Notes under the pieces: model-generated
The model's database searches: none
The model's input: only the letters and a program-made list of their open reading frames with translations
Told to the model about the DNA's origin: nothing
Assembly: GCA_017307755.1 (NCBI GenBank)
Contig: JAFKGQ010000014.1
Span: 271,036-335,035 of the forward strand
Origin: Chitinophagaceae bacterium
GTDB lineage: Bacteria; Bacteroidota; Bacteroidia; Chitinophagales; Chitinophagaceae
Length of the DNA: 64,000 nucleotides
Direction of reading: 5' to 3'
Shown here: positions 8,607-17,974 of the stretch, one piece after another
How the letters are laid out: each line of letters begins with the position of its first letter
How positions within the stretch are numbered: the stretch's first letter is position 1
Position numbers and translations under genes: made by a program

Positions 8607-10079
8607 TTATCCTCCGGCTGGGAGTTTCTCCAGCCTGTTCAATTTAAACCACCCCAATATGGACAGTGGAAAATACCACGCTATGGAAGCCGCCTGTCTG
8701 ATACCCTCGCCCGTAGCAGCCGCAGGACGGGTCACCAGTCTTTTCATCTGCTGCAACGCCAGATGCCAGCGGTAGGTTTGATGTACATACCTATGCAGCT
8801 GTTTATAAAAAGAAGGATGATAAGTGTTGCGGAACATGATCTTCAGCTCGTCGCTGTCCGTCCAGTTGGCCTTTTCTTTTAGATCCGCCTTTACCCGCTC
8901 ATAAAAAGGAGTACCAGGCAAAGGATAAGACACGGAAATACCCAGACTGTCCGGCAATAGCCGGTTGATCATACGGATAGTCTTGCGGATATCTTCCTTC
9001 GTCTCGCCGGGATAACCGAACTGGATAAAAAAGGATGGACGTATGCCATACTCCCTGAGAAGATAAGTAGCAGCGTGTATCTGTTCTACTGAAGTGCCCT
9101 TGTCCATCGCATCGAGGATCTTCTGGCTGCCGCTTTCAGCACCCATCCAACTGTTGTCGCAACCCGCCCGGGCCAGTGCTGCTACATAGTTCTCCTGCAG
9201 CAACAGGTCGGCCCTGGACTGTATCTTGAACTTGAATTGCAACCCCACCCTCTCCACCAGCTCTGCAAATTCATTTACCCAACCCGGCTTCAACCCGAAT
9301 ATATCATCGCAGAACCAGATATGGTCAAAATTATACTGGTCTTTCAGCCACTTTAATTCACGCACGACATGTTGTGGGCTTCGCGCATTATAACGATTGC
9401 CATAAATGGGCTTGGCGCACCAGTTGCACTTGAACGGACAGCCACGGGTAGTGCTGACATTGAGAGAGAAATACCCGTGATGTTCCATATGAATAGCCCT
9501 GTAGGCCGGGATATCCACAAGGTCCCAGGCAGGCATCGGCAGCGTGTCGAGCTCCTTCATCACCGGCCGGGCCGGCGTCTTTAAGACCATACCATGCTGT
9601 AAATAGGCTATCCCACGGATACCGGAGAAATCCTGTTGCCCATCCCGCATGGCATTCACCAGTTCTAACAGACTCTGCTCTCCCTCACCCAATAAGACAA
9701 AGTCCGCGCCTTTTTGCAGGTATTCGTCATAATGATCTGTGGAATCCGAACTGGATACGATCACAGTACACCCATATTGCCTGGCCTGCCGTATCATCCG
9801 GTAGGCGGCATCCCGCATATTGGTAAGACACATCTTTGTGAGATAATTGAACCCATCGTCATAGACGATAAAAAGATCCGGACGATCCGTTGCCAGCCGC
9901 CTGATCACTTCATCCGGGTCTTCCACAAACATGGTATCGAACAGCGATACCCGGTAACCATGCTCCCGCATGAGCGCAGCCGCACCAATGGTAGCCAGCG
10001 GCGGATACGGCTGCCCCGTCGCCCATTGCTTGGGGTCAAATCGCATAAAATAGGAATGAGAAAAAAGGATCTTGTCCAT
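8607..10079 (-). CDS. B12-binding-domain radical SAM protein
   Basis: A 490-residue class-B-type radical SAM enzyme. Residues ~1-145 form a Rossmann-like cobalamin-binding region (PPLATIGAAALMREHGYRVSLFD ... FVLLGEGEQSLLELV). Residues ~200-420 are the radical SAM barrel with the Fe-S cluster motif TRGCPFKCNWC (CxxxCxxC), followed by DHIWFCDDIF and the ESGSQKILDAMDKG strand. The C-terminus is a helical extension ending in a hydrophobic segment (SIAWYFPLSILGWF). Enzymes of this class methylate or rearrange unactivated carbons. It is flanked within 5 bp on both sides by SAM methyltransferases, suggesting a tailoring module for the glycan or its lipid. Confidence 0.88.
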   Translation of the reverse strand: MDKILFSHSYFMRFDPKQWATGQPYPPLATIGAAALMREHGYRVSLFDTMFVEDPDEVIRRLATDRPDLFIVYDDGFNYLTKMCLTNMRDAAYRMIRQARQYGCTVIVSSSDSTDHYDEYLQKGADFVLLGEGEQSLLELVNAMRDGQQDFSGIRGIAYLQHGMVLKTPARPVMKELDTLPMPAWDLVDIPAYRAIHMEHHGYFSLNVSTTRGCPFKCNWCAKPIYGNRYNARSPQHVVRELKWLKDQYNFDHIWFCDDIFGLKPGWVNEFAELVERVGLQFKFKIQSRADLLLQENYVAALARAGCDNSWMGAESGSQKILDAMDKGTSVEQIHAATYLLREYGIRPSFFIQFGYPGETKEDIRKTIRMINRLLPDSLGISVSYPLPGTPFYERVKADLKEKANWTDSDELKIMFRNTYHPSFYKQLHRYVHQTYRWHLALQQMKRLVTRPAAATGEGIRQAASIAWYFPLSILGWFKLNRLEKLPAGG

Positions 10080-10083
10080 ACCT

Positions 10084-10848
10084 TCAGTTTGTTATCCTTA
10101 TCCAGGGAAGGTCAGCTCTGCCCCTCAGTAATCTGGCAGCAAAAGAGTTGGGATTATGTAGCACTACGTGATGAAAAGACCGCAAGTCCCGGCTGCTATG
10201 ATGAAAATAATAGTCTGCCATTTCAGGGTAGCCCAGGGACGTATAATAAGCCAGCGTTCTCATCCTTGCCGTCGGGATCTCACTCTGCCGGTAAAACCGC
10301 GTATCCATGATATGCATCTCGCCCTCTGGCTTCAGGTACATCAGGCTTCTGTGAACTATCTTCTTCAGGGAGGGGAAGTATTCCATAGTGGCGGCAAAAA
10401 GGATAATGTCGAATTGCCGACCGCCCAAACCCGGGCTACGCAAATCGCCATGAATAAAAGCGAGGTTCGGGTCGTCGTTGAAGACCCGGGCAGCCTGCTG
10501 CAGTTCCGTGAAATTGATATCCAGCCCCGTCACCTGTGTATCGGGGATCTCCGCTATGTGATGACTCAGCCAGCCATTACCGCAGCCGATCTCCAGCACC
10601 TCCAACGGGCGCCGCTTGCCCTTAAGATAACCTATCAGACGCCGGGCTGAACGCCGCCTCATCTGCCACTCCTTATAATGCGTATGACTGTGGGCGATCT
10701 GGGGTAATTTCATCACTTCCTCATCGGAATAAAGCCTGTTTTCAAGACTGCGGGTAGTGATATACTTCTTTTCAAATAAAGCATCCAGGGGCCGGCAAGG
10801 GCCAGGGACGTGAATATTGGTCAATATTGAGGAGTCGGGTAGGCTCAT
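10084..10848 (-). CDS. class I SAM-dependent methyltransferase
   Basis: A 254-residue Rossmann methyltransferase with motif I LEVLEIGCGNGWLSHHIA, the acidic loop VTGLDINFTELQQA, motif II/III HGDLRSPGLGGRQFDIILFAATMEYFP and a late strand EMHIMDTRFY. It is the first gene of the three-gene minus unit 10848-7792 (methyltransferase, radical SAM, methyltransferase), whose internal gaps are 4-5 bp. The C-terminal HHVVLHNPNSF stretch resembles that of methyltransferases found in O-antigen clusters. The methyl acceptor is unknown. Confidence 0.85.
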   Translation of the reverse strand: MSLPDSSILTNIHVPGPCRPLDALFEKKYITTRSLENRLYSDEEVMKLPQIAHSHTHYKEWQMRRRSARRLIGYLKGKRRPLEVLEIGCGNGWLSHHIAEIPDTQVTGLDINFTELQQAARVFNDDPNLAFIHGDLRSPGLGGRQFDIILFAATMEYFPSLKKIVHRSLMYLKPEGEMHIMDTRFYRQSEIPTARMRTLAYYTSLGYPEMADYYFHHSSRDLRSFHHVVLHNPNSFAARLLRGRADLPWIRITN

Positions 10849-10942
10849 TTTTGATAATCCTGTCTTTTAAAGGCATCCGATCAGAGTAAACGTGCGTTTT
10901 TTATGAAAGGATGCCCCATAGGGGAAAATAAATAAGCCCTCC

Positions 10943-11971
10943 ATGACACCTCTCAATCCGCATCAGATGCAGATCAGCGCCGTCATTCCCACCTGTGATC
11001 GAAAAGCAGCCCTGCTGGTCCTGCTGGACAGCCTCAACCGGAGCAGCCATCCCCCATTCGAGGTCATTATCGTAGATTCCGGCAATGAAAAGCTCTCCCC
11101 GGAAGAATACAAGCCATTCACCCGTCTTTCCATCCAGCATATCCACTCCGAACGATCGGTCTGTATACAGCGTAACCTGGGCATCCAGAAGGCCGCCGGA
11201 TCGCATATCTTTCTTTGTGATGACGACATGGAATTGACTGTCAGTTACTTAAAAAAGCTCGCCGATCATATGACAACTCATCCCGAATCCGGTGCCGTTT
11301 CCGGGCTCGTTCTGCAAAAGGAAAAAGGCGTCTGGCAAGCCAGTTATCCCATCCGGTCGGGCGCCGAATTGATACGAAAATTCATCTTCCAGCTCGGCAT
11401 CTGGGGAGAAATAGAATGCCGGGATACCCTTTTGTTGAAAAGGATAAAGGATTATTACAAACGCAAAGGCAACCACATTTCAAAAGCCGGCTGGCCCGTG
11501 ATCACCGCTTTCTCCGGTGAATATTTTATCAGCCCGGTATATGGCCTGGGCGCATCCCTGATAAAAAAAGATTGGCTTCTGCTCTCTCCCTACGACGAGG
11601 TGCTGGACAGGAATGGCATCGGCGATAACTATGGGGTAGCCCTGGGCTTCCCCGTACCCGGTATCCACATCCTGACGGATGCTTTTGTCTATCATCACCA
11701 GGAGTCCGCCAATCGCCCCAACCAGGCCCTGCTCTACTTGCGACGCGTGCTGGCGCTGGATTACTTCATACATTCAAAAAAGTCCCTCCGGCATATAAAA
11801 AAAAGATGGCTGCTATGGTCCTTGACAGGAAATTTTCTCATGGCATTGCTGGCTCGCAATGGCAGTATGATCCGCAGCACCTTCGCAGGGCTGCGGACAG
11901 TGGCGTTTGGGCAAAACCCCTATGCACAGGCAGCAAAAAATGATCGGCGGGTCACTGAACCCATATTATAA
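10943..11971 (+). CDS. glycosyltransferase family 2
   Basis: A 342-residue GT-A enzyme. The N-terminal strand ISAVIPTCDRKAALLVLLDSL is the nucleotide-binding start of GT2, and HIFLCDDDMELTVSYLKKLADH is the DXD metal/sugar-nucleotide site. The C-terminal third has a possible membrane-associated helix (WLLWSLTGNFLMALLA). The ATG at 10943 gives the full frame; ATG 10967 (MQISAVIP) is an equally good start. It opens the plus-strand block 10943-16397, whose genes are separated by 2 bp or overlap by 4 bp. It should extend the lipid-linked glycan. Confidence 0.88.
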   Translation: MTPLNPHQMQISAVIPTCDRKAALLVLLDSLNRSSHPPFEVIIVDSGNEKLSPEEYKPFTRLSIQHIHSERSVCIQRNLGIQKAAGSHIFLCDDDMELTVSYLKKLADHMTTHPESGAVSGLVLQKEKGVWQASYPIRSGAELIRKFIFQLGIWGEIECRDTLLLKRIKDYYKRKGNHISKAGWPVITAFSGEYFISPVYGLGASLIKKDWLLLSPYDEVLDRNGIGDNYGVALGFPVPGIHILTDAFVYHHQESANRPNQALLYLRRVLALDYFIHSKKSLRHIKKRWLLWSLTGNFLMALLARNGSMIRSTFAGLRTVAFGQNPYAQAAKNDRRVTEPIL

Positions 11972-11973
11972 AA

Positions 11974-13455
11974 ATGATATTACGTAACAAAACACTTTGG
12001 GCAATTTTCCTGGCATATATGCTGGTGTCCGGCGTTACTATGACGCGTCACGAACCATGGGGAGACGAGGTGCACAGCTGGAATATTGCCAAAGGCAGCG
12101 GTAGTTATTCCCAGTTGATAGAGAACAGGAGATTCGAAGGACATCCGCCCGTCTGGTATACGATACTCTGGTCTATTTCAAAGTTCACACACAATGTAAC
12201 CTACATGCAGGCCGCGCAATGGATCATCGCCTGCCTGGCAGCCGGGCTGATCGTTTTTTATTCCCCCTTCCCCACCCTGACAAAAATACTGATCTGCTTT
12301 GGTTACTATTTTTTGTTCGAATATGCCATCCTCAGTCGTAACTACGGTATCGCCGTACTGCTTGTCTGTTGTATTTGCCTGCTGATGGGAAGAGAATTCA
12401 AATATAAAACCTCCGTGTATTATATCCTGCTTTTCCTTCTGTCCAATGTCCATCTCCTGGCCATGTTGCTGGCCGCCAGCCTGCACCTGTACTTTCTTCT
12501 ATCCTATACATCAAAAAAGAAATTGCTCATCCATACCCTGGCAGGTGGAATGGCCCTGCTGCCCGCCGTCATTTTTATCTTCCCCCCTTCCGACAGCACT
12601 ATTAATATGGGATACTGGCTTCATAAGTGGAATATCCACCAACTGACAGCCACCGTCGAAGGCCCTTTGCGAGCCTTTTTGCCCATACAGGCCTGGTGGA
12701 ACCCACATTTTTGGAATACCGAGTTCCTCATAGAGGCAAAAAGTGAACACAGTATCCTGAAGGTCGTCAATCTCCTTTGCATGATGAGCCTCATCGCTCT
12801 GGCTTTCTTCATTCTCCGCAAAAGCAGGAAAAGCCTGATCCTTTTCGGCGCCAATCTGCTGCTCAATCTCATCCTCTCCGCTTCCGTCTTCTCACTGACC
12901 TCGGCCCGCTATGCCGGGTTTATCTTCATAGGCTTTTTTGCAGCCTGCTGGCTTCACTACTATGAACAGCCCATATCCGGCGCCTCTAAAAAGCTGCTTA
13001 ATTCCTTGCTGGCCATACAGCTGGCAGCCGGCGCTTTCGCTGTCATCAGTGACATCCGTCTTCCTTTCTCAAATCTCTACAGGATTGACGAGCTGGTCCG
13101 TGAAGTACCTGCAGGCGAACCCCTGGTCACAGACTACTGGACCATGAATGGTTATGTTGCTTATCTCGACAGGCCTGCTTATTGCGTCGATATGGATAAA
13201 AAGATATCCTTCGTGACATGGGGACCCGATATGGCCGCCATACAAGATAATCCCCGCCGTTACACCGTCGGGCTGCAACACTATTTCCATGATAAGAACC
13301 TCAATGAAGTGTATCTGGTCACGTTGGGTTCACCACAAGTATTGGACAAAGTAGATACTGCATTTTCCAGATCTTTTCACTTACATCTGATCGACAGCCG
13401 GGAAGGGGCCATCGAAAAAGGCAGCGATCTCTACCTTTATAAGATAACAAAATGA
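11974..13455 (+). CDS. GT-C-type membrane glycosyltransferase (PMT/GT39-like)
   Basis: A 493-residue polytopic membrane protein. The first periplasmic loop carries the acidic signature HEPWGDEVHSWNIA and then FEGHPPVWYTILW, the typical catalytic Asp/Glu loop and following aromatic turn of GT-C enzymes using polyprenyl-phosphate sugars. About ten hydrophobic helices follow, then a ~110-residue soluble periplasmic C-terminal part. It starts 2 bp after the GT2 stop and overlaps the GT9 gene by 4 bp. It probably adds a sugar from a lipid-linked donor on the periplasmic side. The family assignment is good; donor and acceptor are unknown. Confidence 0.78.
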   Translation: MILRNKTLWAIFLAYMLVSGVTMTRHEPWGDEVHSWNIAKGSGSYSQLIENRRFEGHPPVWYTILWSISKFTHNVTYMQAAQWIIACLAAGLIVFYSPFPTLTKILICFGYYFLFEYAILSRNYGIAVLLVCCICLLMGREFKYKTSVYYILLFLLSNVHLLAMLLAASLHLYFLLSYTSKKKLLIHTLAGGMALLPAVIFIFPPSDSTINMGYWLHKWNIHQLTATVEGPLRAFLPIQAWWNPHFWNTEFLIEAKSEHSILKVVNLLCMMSLIALAFFILRKSRKSLILFGANLLLNLILSASVFSLTSARYAGFIFIGFFAACWLHYYEQPISGASKKLLNSLLAIQLAAGAFAVISDIRLPFSNLYRIDELVREVPAGEPLVTDYWTMNGYVAYLDRPAYCVDMDKKISFVTWGPDMAAIQDNPRRYTVGLQHYFHDKNLNEVYLVTLGSPQVLDKVDTAFSRSFHLHLIDSREGAIEKGSDLYLYKITK

Positions 13456-14489
13456 GTATGAACATCCCTGCAAGACCATGGACCCAACGACAACTGCCCC
13501 GGCGCATACTGGCCATCCGGCTGCAAGCCATGGGTGATGTCGTCGTCACACTGCCATACCTGCAGGGACTACGGGAGAGCCTGCCGCCATCCGTGGAGCT
13601 CGACTTCCTGACAAGAGAAGAGACGGAAGGCGTTCCCAGGCAGATACATCTCTTCAACAACGTCTATGCCCTCGGAGGCGGCCGGGATAAAAAAAAGATC
13701 CTGCTGTACACCCTGCTAATGCTGCCCCGTCTGCTACTGAGACGGTATGATGTCATCATCGATATGCAGCATAACATCTACAGCGACATCGTAAGAAAAA
13801 CAGTGCGGCCAAAAGCTTGGGCGCTTTTTGACAGGTACTCACCCATATCTGGAGCCGAGCGTTACAGACAGACTGTCTCGGCAGTAGGCCTCGGAGAAAA
13901 CGAGGCCAGTTACAACCTCCGGCTGAAAGATGCCTCAAAAGGGCTGCAGCTCCTGCGAGATAAAGGATGGAATGGACAAGACGAACTTGTGGTGCTGAAT
14001 CCCGCTGGCGCTTTCACCACCCGTAATTGGGCCATCGATAACTATACCGCCTTTGCCCGGCTATGGCTCGAACAACGGCCCCGGACAAAATTCCTCGTGT
14101 TGGGCGTCCCTTTTATCGCTGCCAAGGCGGCGGCGCTGCAACAACAATTGGGTCCCCACCTGCTGAATCTGACAGGGCAGACCACCACAGAAGAAGCCTT
14201 TTCCATATTACAGCACGCCCGGCTGATGCTTTCAGAAGATTCGGGCCTGATGCATATGGCGTGGATATCCGGCATCCCTACCCTGGCAATGTTCGGCAGC
14301 ACACGCAGTGATTGGTCCAGGCCGCTGGGAGATCATACATTCCTGCTGGCTTCCTCCGATCTGCCTTGCGGCGACTGCATGCTGGCCTCCTGTCCGCACG
14401 GGGACGTACATTGCCTGACCAGGCACACACCCGAAAAGATGCTCGCCCACGCCCTCTCCCTTATTGAAAAAACAACCGCCCTGTCATGA
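13452..14489 (+). CDS. glycosyltransferase family 9 (heptosyltransferase-like)
   Basis: A 345-residue GT-B enzyme of the ADP-heptose:LPS heptosyltransferase family. It has the N-terminal strand RILAIRLQAMGDVVVTLPYLQGL and the donor-site region VLNPAGAFTTRNW, then LSEDSGLMHMAWISGIPTLAMFGST with the conserved D-S/T-G-(L)-x-H pattern. The C-terminal segment has clustered cysteines (CGDCMLASCPHGDVHC), as in the family. It overlaps its neighbours by 4 bp on each side (ATGA junctions), showing translational coupling. In this cluster it could act on LPS core or on the exported polysaccharide. Confidence 0.9.
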   Translation: MSMNIPARPWTQRQLPRRILAIRLQAMGDVVVTLPYLQGLRESLPPSVELDFLTREETEGVPRQIHLFNNVYALGGGRDKKKILLYTLLMLPRLLLRRYDVIIDMQHNIYSDIVRKTVRPKAWALFDRYSPISGAERYRQTVSAVGLGENEASYNLRLKDASKGLQLLRDKGWNGQDELVVLNPAGAFTTRNWAIDNYTAFARLWLEQRPRTKFLVLGVPFIAAKAAALQQQLGPHLLNLTGQTTTEEAFSILQHARLMLSEDSGLMHMAWISGIPTLAMFGSTRSDWSRPLGDHTFLLASSDLPCGDCMLASCPHGDVHCLTRHTPEKMLAHALSLIEKTTALS

Positions 14490-15457
14490 GCTTTGCACTA
14501 AATCATATTAAAAGCATGCTGGGTCTGAACGAAAAACTATTCAGGGACGCCCGGGGCGCACGAATAGTCGTCTATCATGGTATTTGCCAAAGCAATCCTA
14601 CGCTGATCAATTCCCTGTTCGTGACAACCGCAACATTCCAAAGGCACCTGCAATTCTACAGCAGGTATTTTAACATCGTTTCCCTGGACGATTATTTCGC
14701 AGGACGGCTCAGTAACGACAGGTTCAACATCTGCATCACCTTTGATGATGGCTTTGCCAATAATTACCGACACGCTCTTCCATTGATCGAAAAATACCAG
14801 ATCCCTGCCGCTTTTTTTATTACGGCAATAAGACAGGCCGGCTACGACATATTATGGAATGACCACCTCGCCCTTTTACAGAAATTCGGCCCTTCACAGC
14901 TTTCTTTTGAAAATAACTCATACCGCAGAGATAGACATCACCGATACTTATCATCCGCCGGCGACATTCTGCTTCGCCAATACCTCCTGAAAGACAGGTT
15001 CCCCAAAAAGGCCGAATTTATGCGGCAAACATCCCAATTGGCCCGGATCGCCAGGGCCACTGCAGGGGAGGACTATTGGTTACAGATGACCGAAGAGGAG
15101 ATAGCCTGGCTGGCATCTTCACCCTATGCCACCATTGGCTGTCATGGCTATTATCACAATGATCTGTCTATGCTGGCGCTTGCCGATGCCACGGCCGAAA
15201 TGGTACACAGCCGGCAATACCTGGAAAAGATCACAGGACGCAAAGTACAGGCCATTGCCTTCCCTTATGGGGCCTATACCCGGGAGGTAGTCGCTGCCGC
15301 CGATGAAACGGCAGGCTTCCGACAGCTGCTGGCAGTGGATTTCCTCTACCCCGAAGACAAAGACCATCCCCTGATACGGGAAAGGATGACCGTCAATCCC
15401 TATATTTCCATTTATAACCAAATGACCGCCATCGTCCGTGGACACTACAACTTTTGA
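14486..15457 (+). CDS. polysaccharide deacetylase family protein (NodB/CE4 fold)
   Basis: A 323-residue CE4-type protein. Motif 1 TFDDGF (residues 85-90) provides the catalytic base and the metal Asp. A motif-2-like GCHGYYHNDLS holds the two metal His residues, and AFPYGAYTREVVAAADE is motif 3. No convincing signal peptide is present, which fits cytoplasmic N-deacetylation of a lipid-linked intermediate, although some members act outside the cell. Its start overlaps the GT9 stop by 4 bp. It likely removes acetyl groups from GlcNAc-type residues during glycan maturation. Confidence 0.86.
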   Translation: MSFALNHIKSMLGLNEKLFRDARGARIVVYHGICQSNPTLINSLFVTTATFQRHLQFYSRYFNIVSLDDYFAGRLSNDRFNICITFDDGFANNYRHALPLIEKYQIPAAFFITAIRQAGYDILWNDHLALLQKFGPSQLSFENNSYRRDRHHRYLSSAGDILLRQYLLKDRFPKKAEFMRQTSQLARIARATAGEDYWLQMTEEEIAWLASSPYATIGCHGYYHNDLSMLALADATAEMVHSRQYLEKITGRKVQAIAFPYGAYTREVVAAADETAGFRQLLAVDFLYPEDKDHPLIRERMTVNPYISIYNQMTAIVRGHYNF

Positions 15458-15473
15458 TACAACCCAACAGGAG

Positions 15474-16397
15474 ATGAAGATCGTACAGCTGGATGCAGGA
15501 CGGTTAAAAGACCTGGAGCTCCTTCACACCGCCGTATACGGCAGGACACCGGAAAAAAATCTTTATCAAAAAAAGTATGACACAGCCTACACGGGGCAAT
15601 CCTGGCTGGGCTTTATCGCCTACGCCGCAGATGGTACGCCTGCCGCCTATTACGGCGTGCTCCCTTGCTATTTTTCGATGGAAGGACAATTACTGCTCGT
15701 CGCCCAGTCCGCGGATACGATGACCCATCCTCTCCACCGTAAAAAAGGGTTGTTCGTCATCCTGGCGCAACGGACCTACGAGCTTTGCCAACGCAGCGGT
15801 ATACAGCTGGTGTTCGGCTTTCCTAACCAGAACTCTTATCCTGCTTTCATCCACAGATTAGGATGGGTATCTCCGGAGTATATGCACTTGTTTGTCTTAC
15901 CGGTGTCTTCCCTGCCCTTGTACAACCTATCCCGGAAATTACGCTGGACCCGGTGGCTTTACCATCGTTATGCGCGGCTGGTATTAAAAAAACATCTGTT
16001 GCCGGGGGACGGTCTTCCCAATGGTTTGCTAAAAGAAGGTTTTGCCGGAGTGCTCAGGGACGAAAAATATTTACACTACAGAACCTATCATCCCAGCCTG
16101 GTCATCTCTGCGGGAGAAGCAAAAGCCTGGATCAGGACGGGCGCAAGTCTTTTTGTGGGTGACATGGACGTAAATGAACCTCAATTTGACGACGCGATCC
16201 GGGCGCTGAAAAAGACGGCGCAAAAACTGGGCATCCCCAACATCTCCTTCCAGGTAAGCCCGGGTACGCATTTACATCGCCTGCTCGCCCAACGCTTTGA
16301 ACCGGCGCCATCTTTTCCCGTTATAATAAAAGACCTGGGAGCAGGCTTATCGCCCGGACAGGTGAAGTTCACATTTGCCGATATCGACATCTTTTGA
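15474..16397 (+). CDS. GNAT-fold N-acyltransferase-like protein
   Basis: A 307-residue protein with the two-domain look of GNAT/FemAB-like acyltransferases in exopolysaccharide loci. The first domain includes WLGFIAYAADGTPAAYYGVLP, then AQSADTMTHPLHRKKGLFVILAQRTYELC, the acyl-CoA-binding R/K-x-x-G/A stretch, and LVFGFPNQNSYPAF. The open frame reaches a GTG at 15438 inside the deacetylase gene, but the ATG at 15474, 16 bp after that stop and directly behind CAGGAG, is more likely. Its 3' end overlaps the convergent flavin-reductase-like gene by 29 bp. It would acylate an amino sugar, possibly one freed by the upstream deacetylase. Confidence 0.72.
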   Translation: MKIVQLDAGRLKDLELLHTAVYGRTPEKNLYQKKYDTAYTGQSWLGFIAYAADGTPAAYYGVLPCYFSMEGQLLLVAQSADTMTHPLHRKKGLFVILAQRTYELCQRSGIQLVFGFPNQNSYPAFIHRLGWVSPEYMHLFVLPVSSLPLYNLSRKLRWTRWLYHRYARLVLKKHLLPGDGLPNGLLKEGFAGVLRDEKYLHYRTYHPSLVISAGEAKAWIRTGASLFVGDMDVNEPQFDDAIRALKKTAQKLGIPNISFQVSPGTHLHRLLAQRFEPAPSFPVIIKDLGAGLSPGQVKFTFADIDIF

Positions 16398-17262
16398 TCC
16401 TGTGCAGGTACTGAAGGAAATGTATAAGATAGGAGTGATCATCCCCTTCATTTATTTTTTCCTCTTTTTCTATTTCTCCCCACAGCAGCATATGGCTGCC
16501 CATATTGAATGTCCCACTTATCCTCACCTCTTTATATCCTTGCACCCATGCAGGATAGTAAAATCCAAAATGCTTCGTACATTTCACTTCAAAAGGCAGC
16601 TCATGCAGCTCAGGAGGGCGGCTGCTATGATGTTTACCCAGCTTATAAATGGCATCCTCATACGCAGCAGGCACTTCTGACACGACTATTTTACCCGTAG
16701 CTATTATCCGTTCCAATGTCCTGTTGGTATGACGAAGCCCAAACACATACTTACGCTGCAAAGGTACTTCTCCCAGCAGATCCATGGGAAAAAGGTTATA
16801 TTCATCGCCTTCCCGGAAAGAAACCAAACGCACCCTTCTGGGATAGCTATAGGCCGCTACAAAACCCTTAAATCGTCTGTAGGACATCTTATCCCTGCTA
16901 TAGTACCGGCGATACAGTACCCATCTGCGTATTGGGTCCAATTGCATCAGCCGGCAGCGTCTGACCTGCAGCAGCAACAAGACGCCTCCACCATCCTCTA
17001 CCCTGTGAAGCAGATCGAGCGTGATCACGGCCGCATCGCCAAAACACAGCCGGTATGACGCCTCCCCCGGCACCTCCGGTCCGAGCCATACCCCAAAGAC
17101 CAGGGGCTTGATACACAGCAGCCAGTGGCTAAGGGACACATCGATCTTCTTCTCTCCGGATTCAAGCCAGACAAGTTCTTCCGCTTCACCGGTGAAACGG
17201 ACCCTGGAATACTCGCTAAACATCGTATCCCCCATTAATATCTTTCTAATCAGTCGTTTCAT
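16369..17262 (-). CDS. flavin reductase-like FMN-binding split-barrel protein
   Basis: A 297-residue protein. The C-terminal half resembles the flavin-reductase (DIM6/NTAB) split barrel: NLFPMDLLGEVPLQRKYVFGLRHTN, then IIATGKIVVSEVP, and a terminal ISGTFNMGSHMLLWGEI, the conserved G-x-H metal/FMN turn. The N-terminal ~100 residues are a separate beta-rich region of unknown kind. It is the last gene of the minus-strand run from 28787, overlapping the methyltransferase upstream by 17 bp. A redox enzyme at this place in a glycan cluster is unexpected. The assignment comes from remembered motif patterns and is moderate. Confidence 0.55.
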   Translation of the reverse strand: MKRLIRKILMGDTMFSEYSRVRFTGEAEELVWLESGEKKIDVSLSHWLLCIKPLVFGVWLGPEVPGEASYRLCFGDAAVITLDLLHRVEDGGGVLLLLQVRRCRLMQLDPIRRWVLYRRYYSRDKMSYRRFKGFVAAYSYPRRVRLVSFREGDEYNLFPMDLLGEVPLQRKYVFGLRHTNRTLERIIATGKIVVSEVPAAYEDAIYKLGKHHSSRPPELHELPFEVKCTKHFGFYYPAWVQGYKEVRISGTFNMGSHMLLWGEIEKEEKINEGDDHSYLIHFLQYLHRIKRCRYRQM

Positions 17263-17968
17263 TTCGAATGAGGTGTATTAAAGTAAAATCTTGTCTGATC
17301 AGCAATTCCGTCCCGCCGTGCCGGAACCAGGGTGCGGCAGCTTTCGTAATTTCTTTTTCCGTATGGACAAAGACCATTTGCCGGTGGCCTTTATAAGGGA
17401 TATACATCCGGAATGTATTGCGAAAGAGCAGACTCACGATAGCATTCCGGCGATGCCATTTCAGCCTTTTTGCAAAAGGAAGGTGCAGCACCAACAGAAG
17501 GAAATACCCGCCCGGCCGGATCACGCCTGCAAGACATTCAAACAGCTTTTTTATATCAGGTATATAATTCAAAGGGCCAAAGTCGGAAAGGATGCCATCC
17601 ACCTGTCCTGCAAGAGGAGGCATCTGCTCCCATGTAGAGAAATCATTCCTCTCTCCTTCTAAAAAATTTATTCTGCCGCTTTTTAATATCATTTTCTCAT
17701 ACTCGATCGCCTGATTACGCATACCCACCGAAGGCTCGCAAAATACCACTTCATAACCCGCATCCGTCAACCACCCAAGGTCCAACCCCGTCCCCCCGCC
17801 AAAATCCAATATTTTCCCGCACGGCACCAGGCTGCAGAACTTTTCCTTCACTCGCTGCCTGATCAGTTGATTCGGCCGGTGGCTGTCCATGACTGAGTTA
17901 TAATCTGCCGCCGCTTCATCATGATAGGAGATATTTTTCTTTATAATATGGACGTCGTTCCTGGACAT
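17246..17968 (-). CDS. class I SAM-dependent methyltransferase
   Basis: A 240-residue Rossmann methyltransferase. Motif I is KILDFGGGTGLDLGWL, followed by YEVVFCEPSVGMRNQA with the ribose-binding acidic residue, and motif IV GQVDGILSDFGPLNYI. It begins 6 bp after the stop of the GT4 gene and overlaps the flavin-reductase-like gene by 17 bp, so it is part of the same unit. Its layout resembles the 7792-8601 protein (both have a long substrate cap after motif IV), although the pair is not obviously a recent duplication. The acceptor is unknown. Confidence 0.85.
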   Translation of the reverse strand: MSRNDVHIIKKNISYHDEAAADYNSVMDSHRPNQLIRQRVKEKFCSLVPCGKILDFGGGTGLDLGWLTDAGYEVVFCEPSVGMRNQAIEYEKMILKSGRINFLEGERNDFSTWEQMPPLAGQVDGILSDFGPLNYIPDIKKLFECLAGVIRPGGYFLLLVLHLPFAKRLKWHRRNAIVSLLFRNTFRMYIPYKGHRQMVFVHTEKEITKAAAPWFRHGGTELLIRQDFTLIHLIRNETTD

Positions 17969-17974
17969 ATGACA

